NCBI RefSeq assembly: GCF_003201835.2
Contig: NZ_CP029289.2
Location: forward strand, 1,920,001 to 1,984,000
From: Acidianus brierleyi
GTDB taxonomy: Archaea; Thermoproteota; Thermoprotei_A; Sulfolobales; Sulfolobaceae
DNA: 64,000 nucleotides
Reading direction: 5' to 3'
A model generated the notes under the pieces. That model did not search any database, had not been told where the DNA came from, and saw nothing but the letters and a program-made list of their open reading frames with translations. Shown piece after piece: positions 1-8,982 of this stretch (positions within the stretch are counted from its first letter, which is position 1; every line of letters starts with the position of its first letter). Position numbers and translations under genes: made by a program.

Positions 1-1
1 C

Positions 2-1207
2 GTTACAAATCAGTTGCTCTACGCTACAGAAAATAGAGAAAAAGCTGTAGAGATAGTTAGTGACGTTTATGATAAGCATATCAAGTTATTATCAAAAATA
101 GCAGAAGGTCCTTCCTTTGAATTTGCTTTTAGAGAAATTTCAAAATTGGCTGATGAGTTGTTCAAAATTGCATGGTCTATAAGAGTTTTAGACGAAGTTA
201 CACCTAGAGTTAAAGATTATATATTATCATTCGGAGAAAGAATGTCGACCCTAGTTTTAAACGCTGTACTGAATTCATCAAGAATAAATTCTGAGGCGTA
301 TCCAGAACCTCCTATAATAACGGATGAGAATTTTGGAGATGCTAAAGTAATAGAGAAACTGTCGCTTCAAGAAAGCTCCAAAATTTTAGAAAAAAAATCT
401 AAAGTAATAATTGTTCCAGGATTTATTGGAAAGACTCAGACAAACAAATATACAACACTAGGCCGAGGAGGTAGTGACTATACTGCGACTATTCTGGGAA
501 AACTTCTTGATATTAAGGAGGTACGTCTTATTACGGAAGTTCCAGGTATAATGACAGCAGATCCTAGAAATTTTCCTAATGCTACTACAATAAAAAGATT
601 ATCACTTGAAGAAGCCATTGAACTTTCGCAAATGGGAGCCAAAAGGTTACATCCAAGAACATTTGAACCATTACTAAATAGTAACGTAAATGTTATAATT
701 GAAGGACTCTACGATCCTGGATATACTATAGTTAGAGGTGATTGTGACAACGATAAGGGAATTAAAGGAATAGCGGTTTTAGACAATTTAAAACTAGTAA
801 CAGCCGAAAGTACTGATATTGTAGGAAAAATAGGTTCTGCAGCAAGAGTAATGAATGAGGCTAAAAACTCAGGCGTAAATATAATTTCAATTTCTCAGCC
901 TGCGTCTGAAACTACTATACAGCTAATAGTTAACTCACAAGATTCAGAAAAATTATCAGAAAGACTTATGACATTACCAGAAATAGAAAGCGTAACTACT
1001 GAAGACGTAGAAGCAGTAAACGTAGTAGGATGCGGACTTAAATACAAAGAAATATTTAAAGAAGTAATGAAAGAAATCTCAAATTATGAGATTTTATCTA
1101 TATCTAGAGGTCTAAATAATGTAAGCGCTACATTTATAGTAAAGAAAGAAGAAGGAGATAAGTTAGCCAAAGATTTACACGAGGTAGTTCTCAAATGGAC
1201 AAACTAA
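2..1207 (+). CDS. lysC: Aspartate kinase, 5'-truncated by window edge
   Basis: Phosphorylates aspartate, the first step towards threonine, methionine and isoleucine. The reading frame is open to the left edge (V-T-N-Q before the first in-frame TTG at 14), so the N-terminal nucleotide-binding part lies outside. The visible part has the kinase-domain segments GRGGSDYTAT and RLITEVPGIMTADPR and 'SQMGAKRLHPRTFEP', then tandem ACT domains over the last ~140 residues (IVGKIGSAARVM; VNVVGCGLKY), which suggest allosteric feedback control. The stop overlaps the asd start by 13 nt, so the two are probably translationally coupled. Family assignment is secure; the pathway is established knowledge. Confidence 0.93.
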   Translation, partial: VTNQLLYATENREKAVEIVSDVYDKHIKLLSKIAEGPSFEFAFREISKLADELFKIAWSIRVLDEVTPRVKDYILSFGERMSTLVLNAVLNSSRINSEAYPEPPIITDENFGDAKVIEKLSLQESSKILEKKSKVIIVPGFIGKTQTNKYTTLGRGGSDYTATILGKLLDIKEVRLITEVPGIMTADPRNFPNATTIKRLSLEEAIELSQMGAKRLHPRTFEPLLNSNVNVIIEGLYDPGYTIVRGDCDNDKGIKGIAVLDNLKLVTAESTDIVGKIGSAARVMNEAKNSGVNIISISQPASETTIQLIVNSQDSEKLSERLMTLPEIESVTTEDVEAVNVVGCGLKYKEIFKEVMKEISNYEILSISRGLNNVSATFIVKKEEGDKLAKDLHEVVLKWTN

Positions 1208-2241
1208 GAGTTTCTCTACTTGGATCTACAGGAATGGTAGGGCAAAAAATGGTAAAGTTACTTTCAAAGCATCCATATATTGAATTAACTAAGATTAGCG
1301 CATCACCGTCAAAAATAGGTAAAAAATATTCTGAAGCTGTAAAATGGGTAGAAGGAGGGGAAATTCCAGATAATGTAAGAGAATTAAAGTTAGTTTCTAC
1401 ATTGCCGGAGGATCATAAAGACGTTGACGTAGTTCTTTCTGCACTACCAAACGAACTAGCTGAAGATATAGAACTTAAGTTAGTCAGAGAAGGCAAAATA
1501 GTGGTTTCCAATGCTAGTCCATATAGAATGGATCCAGAAGTTCCATTAATAAATCCAGAAATTAATTGGGAACATTTAGAGTTACTAAAATCACAAAAAA
1601 GCAAAAGAAATTGGAAAGGATTATTAATTAAAAATCCAAATTGTACTGCGTCTATATTATCGTTACCTCTGAAGCCACTATTGAGAGATGTAAAAATGAA
1701 TAAAATACTAATAACAACATTACAAGCAGTAAGCGGTGCAGGATATAATGGACTTTCCTTTATGTCAATAGAAAATAATATAATTCCATATATAAAGGGA
1801 GAAGAAGAAAAAATACCTAAAGAAATCAATAAAATGTTAGGAATCATAAATACTGACAAATTAATAGAGGCAAACTTAGATGCCAACGTAACATCTATTC
1901 GTGTCCCAACAAAGGTTGGGCATATGGGAATTATAAATATAATGACAGACGAGAACAAAGTAGATGAAATAAAGAAGTCTCTTAAGTATTTTAAATCATT
2001 ACCACAAGAGAAAAACTTGCCTACTGCACCAAAATCTCCTATAGTGGTAATGGATCAAGAAGATAGACCACAACCAGAGATAGATCTAAAGAGCGGAAAT
2101 GGAATGGAAACCTATGTGGGAAGAATAAAATACTCAGACGGAATTTTAAGAATGATAGTGTTAGGAGATAATTTGATAAGAGGAGCTGCAGGCATAACAA
2201 TCCTTACAGTAGAAGTAATGAAGGAGCTAGGATACATTTGA
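1195..2241 (+). CDS. asd: Aspartate-semialdehyde dehydrogenase
   Basis: Reduces aspartyl phosphate to aspartate semialdehyde with NADPH, the step after the overlapping aspartate kinase. The N-terminus carries the Rossmann loop GSTGMVGQKM, and the active-site cysteine lies in KNPNCTAS. 348 residues is normal for the archaeal/fungal-type enzyme. The ATG sits inside the end of lysC and the stop overlaps the next start by 4 nt, giving a tight operon. In Sulfolobales lysine is generally made through alpha-aminoadipate, so this pair probably serves threonine/methionine synthesis (inference). Confidence 0.95.
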   Translation: MDKLRVSLLGSTGMVGQKMVKLLSKHPYIELTKISASPSKIGKKYSEAVKWVEGGEIPDNVRELKLVSTLPEDHKDVDVVLSALPNELAEDIELKLVREGKIVVSNASPYRMDPEVPLINPEINWEHLELLKSQKSKRNWKGLLIKNPNCTASILSLPLKPLLRDVKMNKILITTLQAVSGAGYNGLSFMSIENNIIPYIKGEEEKIPKEINKMLGIINTDKLIEANLDANVTSIRVPTKVGHMGIINIMTDENKVDEIKKSLKYFKSLPQEKNLPTAPKSPIVVMDQEDRPQPEIDLKSGNGMETYVGRIKYSDGILRMIVLGDNLIRGAAGITILTVEVMKELGYI

Positions 2242-2894
2242 AAATAGATTTCCATACTCACACGTGCTATAGTGATGGAAAAGAGACACCAGAAAATTTA
2301 GTTAAGTATGCTGAAAAAAGAGGTATATTTTTAGCAATAACAGATCATGATAATAGTAATGGGATAAAACATGTCCTTGGTAAAGTAATCCCAGGACAGG
2401 AGGTTACAACACAATACGGGCATGTTGTAATAATTTGTAATTTTATTCCACATCCTCCAAAAGATATACATGAGCTTATAGATTATAGTAAGGAAAATTC
2501 ATGTATAGTCTTTCCATCTCACCCTTTTGATATTTTCAGAAAAGGAATAGGAAATCACTTGTTTGATTATAAATTTGATGCTATAGAGATTTTCAATTCT
2601 AAGGCACCAAAAAATGCTAACAATAAAGCAGAAGAAGTATCTAAAAAACTCAATTTACCCGGACTATCCAATAGTGATGGCCATGTAAAAGAAGCAATAG
2701 GTTCTGCTTATAACGAATTCGATATTAATGAGTTAAAAATTGACGATATATTTGATCTTCTTATTGGTAAAAAATTTAAACCTATTAAAGTGGGATTGAC
2801 CAAAACTGCTAAATTAAAGATTATAGAATGGCATATTCAGAGGAAGTTGTTTGAGAAGAATACCTGCAGAACTATGTATCAAATGCAAGGGTAG
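2238..2894 (+). CDS. PHP-domain metal-dependent phosphoesterase
   Basis: A 218-residue PHP-fold protein. It begins with the metal-binding signature KIDFHTHTCYSDG, followed by AITDHDN and VFPSHPFD and by the late motif NSDGHV, all typical metal ligands of the PHP superfamily. It lacks any polymerase or histidinol-phosphatase partner domain. The start is TTG at 2238 inside the asd stop, and the end overlaps the nre gene by 44 nt. The substrate cannot be read from sequence. The overlap with a DNA-repair-type gene makes a nucleic-acid or nucleotide substrate possible but unproven. Confidence 0.75.
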   Translation: MKIDFHTHTCYSDGKETPENLVKYAEKRGIFLAITDHDNSNGIKHVLGKVIPGQEVTTQYGHVVIICNFIPHPPKDIHELIDYSKENSCIVFPSHPFDIFRKGIGNHLFDYKFDAIEIFNSKAPKNANNKAEEVSKKLNLPGLSNSDGHVKEAIGSAYNEFDINELKIDDIFDLLIGKKFKPIKVGLTKTAKLKIIEWHIQRKLFEKNTCRTMYQMQG

Positions 2895-4074
2895 TAAATT
2901 ACTTTGTGGGCTTAGAACATGCCCTATATTAGAGAGATTCAGAGCAATTGTAAATACTTCCTTGAAGATAGATCTAGAGAAGGAGAGTATAGAAGGTGCT
3001 ACTCCACCTAGTGTTGTAGTTGGAGAAAAGAATTATCCAAAAGTTACTATTTCTTTTAACGTCCCCCCACAAGTTTATGGAGAAGAAGCAAAGGAGTATG
3101 AAAATCCTAGAGGTTGGTGGGGTAGAAAATCTATATATGAAATTATAGATTATAGATCATCTTTAGTTTCTAATTTACTCAAAACTAAAGCTGACGACGT
3201 TTGGAAGTTATATGAGAAAGAATTACCATTAACTGCAGTTTCGTACTCTCCAGTAGGTGCTGAAAGTAAATTAGAAGGAAAAATAGAAGCTAAATTAAGA
3301 TTTAATGGATACATAATGCCAAGAGGACCTTCTGCAAATATAAAAGATTTCAAAATTGTAGATAATCCAAAAATCTCCAAAGTTATGGATAAAATAATAT
3401 TTGATGACGTTAAAGCTCAAGACGCCATAAGGGAATTATACACATCTGGAGAAGATATATATAATATAATTAACGCTATGTCACTAGGGCTAATTGGAAA
3501 AAAGAAAAATAGGAAATTAGTACCAACTAGATGGGCAATAACTGCAGTAGATACAACTATAGGGAGAGATATACTAAATAAGATAAAAACGTATCAAAGT
3601 ATAAGTGAAATTCAAGTATTTTATCAAAAATATCTAGGAAACTATTTCCATATAATACTTTATCCATCAAATTATAATATAATATGGATAGAAATATGGC
3701 ATCCATTAACACTATGGTCTAACGAGCTAATTATTTCAGAATTGAAAGAAAACTACTGGGGAGAGTATGATTTTCTTGATGGTGGTTATATAGCAGCTAG
3801 GACTTCTATCTTAGAGTACCTAGAGAAAGTAAGAAAATCTGCAGGTATCGTAATAATAAGGGAAATTACATCAGAATATTTTGCTCCACTAGGAAATTGG
3901 CACATAAGAGAAACTGTTAAAAACGCAATGGATAATAAAATAGGTAAATTTGAAAATATAGAAAGTGCAATTCAGTTTATCCAAAATAGACTAAATGGAA
4001 AAATAGACTTATTTAAGGTTAAAAGTATTCATGACCTAATTAAGCAAAAAACTATAGACTCGTTCTTTAGATAA
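2851..4074 (+). CDS. Nre-family DNA repair protein with C-terminal PIP box
   Basis: Archaeal Nre proteins are DNA-damage response factors that bind PCNA. The protein starts with a Cys cluster (CIKCKGSKLLCGLRTCP), then the conserved core including NPRGWWGR and the RWAITAVDTTIGRDIL segment. It ends in QKTIDSFFR, a good match to the PCNA-interacting motif Q-x-x-I/L-x-x-F-F, exactly at the C-terminus as known for this family. The start is TTG at 2851, with AGGAAG 4 nt upstream, inside the end of the PHP gene. The 3' end overlaps the convergent argF by 8 bp. Length (407 aa) fits the family. Function is inferred from the family. Confidence 0.82.
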   Translation: MRRIPAELCIKCKGSKLLCGLRTCPILERFRAIVNTSLKIDLEKESIEGATPPSVVVGEKNYPKVTISFNVPPQVYGEEAKEYENPRGWWGRKSIYEIIDYRSSLVSNLLKTKADDVWKLYEKELPLTAVSYSPVGAESKLEGKIEAKLRFNGYIMPRGPSANIKDFKIVDNPKISKVMDKIIFDDVKAQDAIRELYTSGEDIYNIINAMSLGLIGKKKNRKLVPTRWAITAVDTTIGRDILNKIKTYQSISEIQVFYQKYLGNYFHIILYPSNYNIIWIEIWHPLTLWSNELIISELKENYWGEYDFLDGGYIAARTSILEYLEKVRKSAGIVIIREITSEYFAPLGNWHIRETVKNAMDNKIGKFENIESAIQFIQNRLNGKIDLFKVKSIHDLIKQKTIDSFFR

Positions 4075-4987
4075 ATAGTGAAAACACTGACATAGCAGTA
4101 TATAATCTATTTTCAGCCTGATCCCAAACAGCACTTTTATTTCCGTCTATTACAGAACCTTCTACTTCTTCTCCTCTAACCGCGGGAAGGCAATGCATAA
4201 AAATTCCGCCCTTTGCAGTATATTTCATTAAATCTTCGGTAACCTTATAGTCCTTTAGCATCTCTCTTTTTTTCGAAGCAATCTCTTCTTGGCCCATACT
4301 TACCCATACATCAGTATAAACAGCGAAGCTACCTCTAACAGCTTCGTAAGGATCATCATAAAATTCAATTATAGCTCCAGAATTTTCTGCCTCTTCCTCT
4401 ATTCTCTTCCATATATCTTCTCTAGGTCTTAATAATTTTGGAGTACCTACTCTTATTTCTAAACCTAATTTAGCTGCAAAAGCCATTAAGCTTACAAGAA
4501 CATTGTCACTTCCGTCTCCTACAAATGCTATAGTTTTATATTCACCAAATTTTTCCTTTATTGTCATATAATCTGCTAATGCTTGCAAAGGATGAGAAAG
4601 ATCACTTAACAAGTTAAATGTAGGTAATCCAGAAAAATTTGAAAGTTTAATTAATGTCTCATGATTTAAAACCCTAGCTCCAATACCATTAACCATTCTT
4701 CCAAGAACTCTAGCAGTATCCTCTACGGGCTCTCCTCTACTCCATTGGATATCATTTTTATTCATTACAATCGGAACTCCTCCCAAAAGAGAAATAGCAG
4801 TTTCTGAACTTACCCTAGTTCTAGTACTCGGTTTTTCAAATATTAATGATATTCTCTTTCCTTCTAAACTTTTGGGAATTGAATTCGAATATACATTGTC
4901 TTTCATTAAGAATGAGACTTCCATTATTTTTTCTATCTCTTCTTTCTTGAGATCAAGAAGGCATAAGAGATTTTTACCTTTTAACAT
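4067..4987 (-). CDS. argF: Ornithine carbamoyltransferase
   Basis: Makes citrulline from ornithine and carbamoyl phosphate in arginine synthesis. The carbamoyl-phosphate motif STRTR occurs in EKPSTRTRVSSE near residue 55. The ornithine-side motifs are present: SHPLQALADY, VSMGQEE and HCLPAVRGEEV. 306 residues is typical of the anabolic enzyme. It is a single gene, convergent with the Nre gene and divergent from the winged-helix gene at 5016 across a 28-bp spacer that must hold both promoters. Confidence 0.95.
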   Translation of the reverse strand: MLKGKNLLCLLDLKKEEIEKIMEVSFLMKDNVYSNSIPKSLEGKRISLIFEKPSTRTRVSSETAISLLGGVPIVMNKNDIQWSRGEPVEDTARVLGRMVNGIGARVLNHETLIKLSNFSGLPTFNLLSDLSHPLQALADYMTIKEKFGEYKTIAFVGDGSDNVLVSLMAFAAKLGLEIRVGTPKLLRPREDIWKRIEEEAENSGAIIEFYDDPYEAVRGSFAVYTDVWVSMGQEEIASKKREMLKDYKVTEDLMKYTAKGGIFMHCLPAVRGEEVEGSVIDGNKSAVWDQAENRLYTAMSVFSLFI

Positions 4988-5015
4988 ATTTTTAGTTAAA
5001 CGCAGGGATTAAAAT

Positions 5016-5639
5016 ATGGATCTCATGAAAGTTATAGAAGAAGCAGTAAAGCCTAAGCAAGGTAATAAGCCAAAGTACGAGGAACCGCACGTAATCTTAG
5101 CATTAGAAACCATAAATAAAGAACAGCCTATAGGAAGACTTAGTTTAATGAAAAAGCTGAATCTCTCAGAAGCCCCTATAAAAACATTACTTAAAAGATT
5201 GAGAGAGATAGGAATAATCAAGGTAGATAAAGTAGGAGGCGCTGAACTTACTGAAGAAGGTAAAAATTTAGTAGATGAATGGAATAATAAGATATTTATT
5301 TCACATGTAAATTTAAATAGTATAAAATGGAAATCTATTGAAATAATTCTGAAAAATGGTAGAAATATTTTGGATAAAATAGGTGTTATACCATTAAGAG
5401 ATTCAATAATTAAGACAGGAGCAGATTCTGTATTAATAGCTATATTGACAGATAAAGGAATAGAGCTGCCACCAAAAACAGATGAGCTTTCTATAGGAGA
5501 TTTACTTAATGAGATAAAAAATAACTGTACTTTTTGTAATAAAAACGATTTGATAGTTTTCATTATTCCAGAAGATAACTATATTGCATACAAAGTTGCA
5601 CTACTTTTAATTAAATATGAAAGTGGGATTTCTAGTTAA
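5016..5639 (+). CDS. Winged-helix protein with DUF4443-like C-terminal domain
   Basis: A 207-residue protein with an N-terminal winged helix (about residues 20-75: PIGRLSLMKKLNLSEAPIKT then LLKRLREIGII) followed by an alpha/beta domain. The layout matches crenarchaeal DUF4443 proteins. No ligand residues are recognisable. It overlaps the NAD-kinase-like gene by 23 nt, so it could regulate or sense NAD metabolism, but that is only context. Transcription starts in the short divergent spacer shared with argF. Confidence 0.6.
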   Translation: MDLMKVIEEAVKPKQGNKPKYEEPHVILALETINKEQPIGRLSLMKKLNLSEAPIKTLLKRLREIGIIKVDKVGGAELTEEGKNLVDEWNNKIFISHVNLNSIKWKSIEIILKNGRNILDKIGVIPLRDSIIKTGADSVLIAILTDKGIELPPKTDELSIGDLLNEIKNNCTFCNKNDLIVFIIPEDNYIAYKVALLLIKYESGISS

Positions 5640-6672
5640 CCCTTATGCCGGAAGCGGTGGTAGATTAGGCAAGAAAGGAAGTGATAATATATACATAGAG
5701 AATCCTGAAATACCTATAAGAGTTAAAAGATTTATCAATAATTTACCTTCTACGATTACTTATTTTACTCCCCGGTTTAAGATGGGAGAAATATATTTCA
5801 CTAACTCATTAATTAGGCCATTTGTAATTAATTGTGGTAAGGAACGGTCTACAAGAGAAGATACAATAGCTAGCGTGAAAATTATGCAAGAACTAGGAGT
5901 AGATATTATAGTCTTTGTAGGTGGAGATGGTACAGCAAGAGATATAGCTGGAAGCCTAAACAAGCAGATACCTATCCTAGGAGTTCCAGCGGGAGTAAAA
6001 ATGCATAGTGGAGTTTTTGCCTCTACACCAGAAGCTGCTGCAAAAATACTAACAGATTTTAATGATGGCAGAGCTAAAATAGTAAAAGCGGAGGTTCTAG
6101 ATATTGATGAAGAAGAATATCGGAAAGGAATTTTTTATGTAAAATTATATTATGTTGTAAATAGTGTAAGTTCAGGAAATCTACTCACTCCTGGAAAGGA
6201 AGAATATAATTATTCTACTGACGATATCTCAGAATATATTATTGAAAACATGAATAATGATACATATTATATTCTAGGTCCAGGTAAGACTGTAAAAGAT
6301 ATTGAAGAAAAGCTAGGTTATTCACCCAATTTTCTTTCTACGGATGTATTTTTAGGAAAAAAGTTGTTACTATCTAACGTATCTTATTTTGATTTATTGA
6401 AAATAACCGGGGAGTTAAAACTAATTTTGACACCTATAGGAGGTCAAGGATTCTTAATAGGAAGGGGAAATCAGGAAATAGGCCCATCAATTCTAAGAAA
6501 GATAGGTAAAAATAATATAATAGTAGTGTCATCAATTGAAAAATTAAGAAAAATAGAATGTCTCAGAATTGATACTGGAGATCTTGAAGTAGACAATATG
6601 CTACAAGGTGTTTATAAAGTAGTAGTAGGTTATAACGAGTTTATGGCGATAAGAACATGCAGTAATACATAA
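5617..6672 (+). CDS. ATP-NAD kinase-like protein (COG3199 type)
   Basis: A 351-residue protein of the diacylglycerol/NAD-kinase fold. The N-terminus KVGFLVNPYAGSGGR and the VGGDGTARDI motif (about residue 110) are the nucleotide and catalytic signatures of NAD kinases. The later GGQGFLIGRGNQEIGP segment is characteristic of the COG3199 'ATP-NAD/acetoin-type' archaeal group. Probable reaction: phosphorylation of NAD to NADP. COG3199 members are less well characterised than classical NadK, so the substrate is an inference. It is translationally coupled to the preceding winged-helix gene. Confidence 0.75.
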   Translation: MKVGFLVNPYAGSGGRLGKKGSDNIYIENPEIPIRVKRFINNLPSTITYFTPRFKMGEIYFTNSLIRPFVINCGKERSTREDTIASVKIMQELGVDIIVFVGGDGTARDIAGSLNKQIPILGVPAGVKMHSGVFASTPEAAAKILTDFNDGRAKIVKAEVLDIDEEEYRKGIFYVKLYYVVNSVSSGNLLTPGKEEYNYSTDDISEYIIENMNNDTYYILGPGKTVKDIEEKLGYSPNFLSTDVFLGKKLLLSNVSYFDLLKITGELKLILTPIGGQGFLIGRGNQEIGPSILRKIGKNNIIVVSSIEKLRKIECLRIDTGDLEVDNMLQGVYKVVVGYNEFMAIRTCSNT

Positions 6673-6747
6673 TCTAAATATTATTTTGCTAACACTCATT
6701 CTCATTTGGGTACATATTAAAAGCTATTTTTACGAATTATATAGGCA

Positions 6748-7467
6748 ATGAAAGGAGACGACGATATTAATGAAATTGCTGAAGAGATAACAAAACAGTA
6801 TCTTAAAGGTTCTCCTAGATCTAAGCTAGTCGAAGCAGTTATTGTCCTCCTTCATGCTAGGCCATTAAGAACTTCTGAAATAGCGTCGAATTTAGGTTAT
6901 GAGACAAAATACATAAGCAGCTATCTAAGTTATTGGAAAAGAAAAGGCTTAGTCTATCAAGAAGGAGGAAGATGGTATTTATCTCCAGATGGAGAGAATT
7001 TAGCGAAATCAATAGTAGATTCATATTCTAACTCTAGATTTAGAGAAATGCTAGTAATAGCTAAACAAGTACTAGAACCAGTTAATCAGTCAATAAACAA
7101 CAACAATTCACAAAAAGACACAAAAAACGGTAAGGAAGTTTTGTCGTTTATTGACTCTAAAACCAGTAATAAAATCAATAAACGACAAGATAGAGATATA
7201 ACGGTTTGTATATCAGAAATTCTAGAAAAATTAGACGCTGATGAAAGAGATATATTAATATTCCTAGTAAACAGATATAAACAATGGCAATCTACTTATA
7301 TTTATATAGATCAGTTACAAGAAGAATATAAAGCAGATTCTACTTGGCTCTTTAAGGTTCTAAGAAATCTACAGACAAAACGAATAATATATCTATATAA
7401 TGATCCTAGATTAGGTTTTAGAATAGGTTTTTCACAATCGTTTAAACGAAGGATAGAAAACTGCTGA
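6748..7467 (+). CDS. whiP: WhiP-like winged-helix replication initiator
   Basis: A 239-residue protein with two winged-helix domains (about residues 18-78 and 155-230) joined by an Asn/Lys/Gln-rich linker. This matches WhiP, the Cdt1-related crenarchaeal protein encoded beside origin oriC3 in Sulfolobus. Supporting context: an unusually long AT-rich spacer follows directly, and thermosome alpha lies 2.3 kb downstream, the order I recall from Saccharolobus solfataricus. Domain architecture is visible; the WhiP name rests on architecture plus context. Alternative: an unrelated two-domain winged-helix regulator. There is no long leader; the ATG follows a TATA-like TTATATAG by a few bases. Confidence 0.65.
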   Translation: MKGDDDINEIAEEITKQYLKGSPRSKLVEAVIVLLHARPLRTSEIASNLGYETKYISSYLSYWKRKGLVYQEGGRWYLSPDGENLAKSIVDSYSNSRFREMLVIAKQVLEPVNQSINNNNSQKDTKNGKEVLSFIDSKTSNKINKRQDRDITVCISEILEKLDADERDILIFLVNRYKQWQSTYIYIDQLQEEYKADSTWLFKVLRNLQTKRIIYLYNDPRLGFRIGFSQSFKRRIENC

Positions 7468-7856
7468 AAAGTTAAAATATAATTCTTAAAAAATCTTAAG
7501 GATATTCTACGTTCTATTAACCTATTCTAAGTTTTATGTACAAGAAGTATTATTAACTATTGATTAGACTGATGAATAATATTAAGTCAAAATATTGTAT
7601 ACGTTATGATAATGTTTTGGCTAATATAGGTTATGTAAGTATAGGCTCGTCTAGTCCTTTTAATTAAAGTCTGATTTTCAAGCTTTACTTACCGTTTTAT
7701 GAGTAAACTACTTCTCTATTTTTTGTTTGATAGCTAATTTACTAATAGTCTAAAAATCTTAAATTATACAAACAGTATTTAGCCAATATTTTTGGTTAAC
7801 AAAAAAGAGTAGTAGTAATCTATATAACTCATTTCACTAAAAGGGTATTAGGTGAA
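7468..7856. other. Probable replication origin region (oriC3 type)
   Basis: 389 bp without an ORF in a window where most spacers are under 100 bp, and clearly richer in A+T than the flanks. It holds nested inverted pairs: TTAGACT (7564-7570) with AGTCTAA (7747-7753), and TTGGCTAA (7617-7624) with TTAGCCAA (7779-7786). It also has a direct repeat, TAAAAAATCTTAA at 7487 and TAAAAATCTTAA at 7751, flanking the core as possible unwinding elements. A short GC-richer patch GGCTCGTCTAGTCC lies at 7643-7656. Position next to the whiP-like gene is the main argument. No classical ORB element was found. Confidence 0.55.
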
Positions 7857-8186
7857 ATGTTGTCTTCTAATAAATCTGTAAAAATGTCAGAAGATGAAAT
7901 AGACCAAGCACTGGCTAAGGCCGAAAAAGAAGCTGAGAAAAAGGATCATAAAAAAATATGGATAGATAAAATGATAAAAAGTGCTAAGACATACTATAAG
8001 GTATGTCCTTACTATGATAAAAAAACTTCTAAATGTTTTTTAGACTTAGCAAATAAATGTACAAGAGAAGGAAGATATGAGAATTGTCCAGTTTTTATGG
8101 GATTTCTAGATAATAAATACCAAGATCTTACATCGAAAAAGAAAATTTTACCGTTAGATTTCTTAGATTTAGCTCAGACTACGTAA
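7857..8186 (+). CDS. Small four-cysteine protein beside the origin
   Basis: 109 residues, unrecognised. The N-terminal third is charged and probably helical (EIDQALAKAEKEAEKKDHKK). The centre has four cysteines in a CPYYDKKTSKC...C...CP arrangement that could hold zinc or an iron-sulfur cluster. ATG at 7857 follows GGTGA by 1 nt; an internal Met (MSEDE) is an alternative start. It lies 10 nt before the next gene and is probably co-transcribed with it. The same CPYY-x-C start is seen in the protein at 12224-12601. Function unknown; adjacency to the presumed origin is the only lead. Confidence 0.7.
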   Translation: MLSSNKSVKMSEDEIDQALAKAEKEAEKKDHKKIWIDKMIKSAKTYYKVCPYYDKKTSKCFLDLANKCTREGRYENCPVFMGFLDNKYQDLTSKKKILPLDFLDLAQTT

Positions 8187-8196
8187 GTGAAATATA

Positions 8197-8982
8197 TTGC
8201 CAAAAAAGAAAAAGAATGAAGATAAGGCCAAGTCAGAGAAATCTAAGAAGAAATCCTCATCTAAGGAGAAATTTATAGACCCGGAAAAGTTATTAGATGA
8301 ATATTTAGATGAAGCAATAGTCAGTCTAAATATTTCTTATTTAGGTTTAGACAGAGACGAATATAAAGAATTAATAAAAGAGCCATTCACAGCTGCCGTA
8401 GGCCAAGTTAAAAGCAAACCTAAGCTTTCTACTATTTTAAATAGGCTTTTAGCTAATAGAGATGGATTAATGGAATTTCTAGCTATTAAATTGGCTAAAA
8501 TTAAAGAAATATCTACAATGAATGATTCTCAGTTAGAATTTTTAGTATATAATACTAAAAAAGCAATAATTTCCTTAATTCAGCCTTTATATCATGAAGT
8601 ATTAAAAAGAAATAGAAGCGACTTAATGGATATTCTAAGATATAACTGGGATTTATATGGCATACGATCTCCCATAAAATGTAGTAAATGCGGATTTAAT
8701 TCTATTATGCCAGATTTTAGCTGTAAAGTATGCGGATATGTCATGAGCATGAAAGAAGTTAAATCTCAAATAGATGTTATAAATATATTGAAAGATCTCT
8801 CGAATATTGATCCTGAAAGCTTTAAAGAGATACTTTCTGCTGGTTATTTTTACTATACTGCGGAAGGCCCTATAGCGCCTTCTAAACTAAAGCCTGAGCC
8901 TGGATATTTGTTTTTTGAAATTATATTGAATTCTAATGAGAAAAAGACCTTAAGCAGTATTCACAGTACTCAGCAGACTTAA
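8197..8982 (+). CDS. Uncharacterised protein with Lys-rich tail and zinc ribbon
   Basis: 261 residues, not recognised beyond its architecture. It has a strongly basic, low-complexity N-terminus of ~25 residues (Lys/Ser/Glu), a helical central domain, and a zinc ribbon at about residues 162-180 (CSKCGFNSIMPDFSCKVCGY), then a C-terminal alpha domain. The start is TTG at 8197, chosen because it directly precedes the basic tail and lies 10 nt after the previous stop. The last 50 nt overlap the convergent gene on the other strand. The basic tail suggests nucleic-acid binding (inference). Confidence 0.65.
   Translation: MPKKKKNEDKAKSEKSKKKSSSKEKFIDPEKLLDEYLDEAIVSLNISYLGLDRDEYKELIKEPFTAAVGQVKSKPKLSTILNRLLANRDGLMEFLAIKLAKIKEISTMNDSQLEFLVYNTKKAIISLIQPLYHEVLKRNRSDLMDILRYNWDLYGIRSPIKCSKCGFNSIMPDFSCKVCGYVMSMKEVKSQIDVINILKDLSNIDPESFKEILSAGYFYYTAEGPIAPSKLKPEPGYLFFEIILNSNEKKTLSSIHSTQQT

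Noticed and set aside
1413..1958. Reading frame of 181 codons antisense to asd
   Set aside because: Antisense shadow; the plus-strand gene is a clear enzyme and the antisense product is Ile/Phe/Ser-rich.
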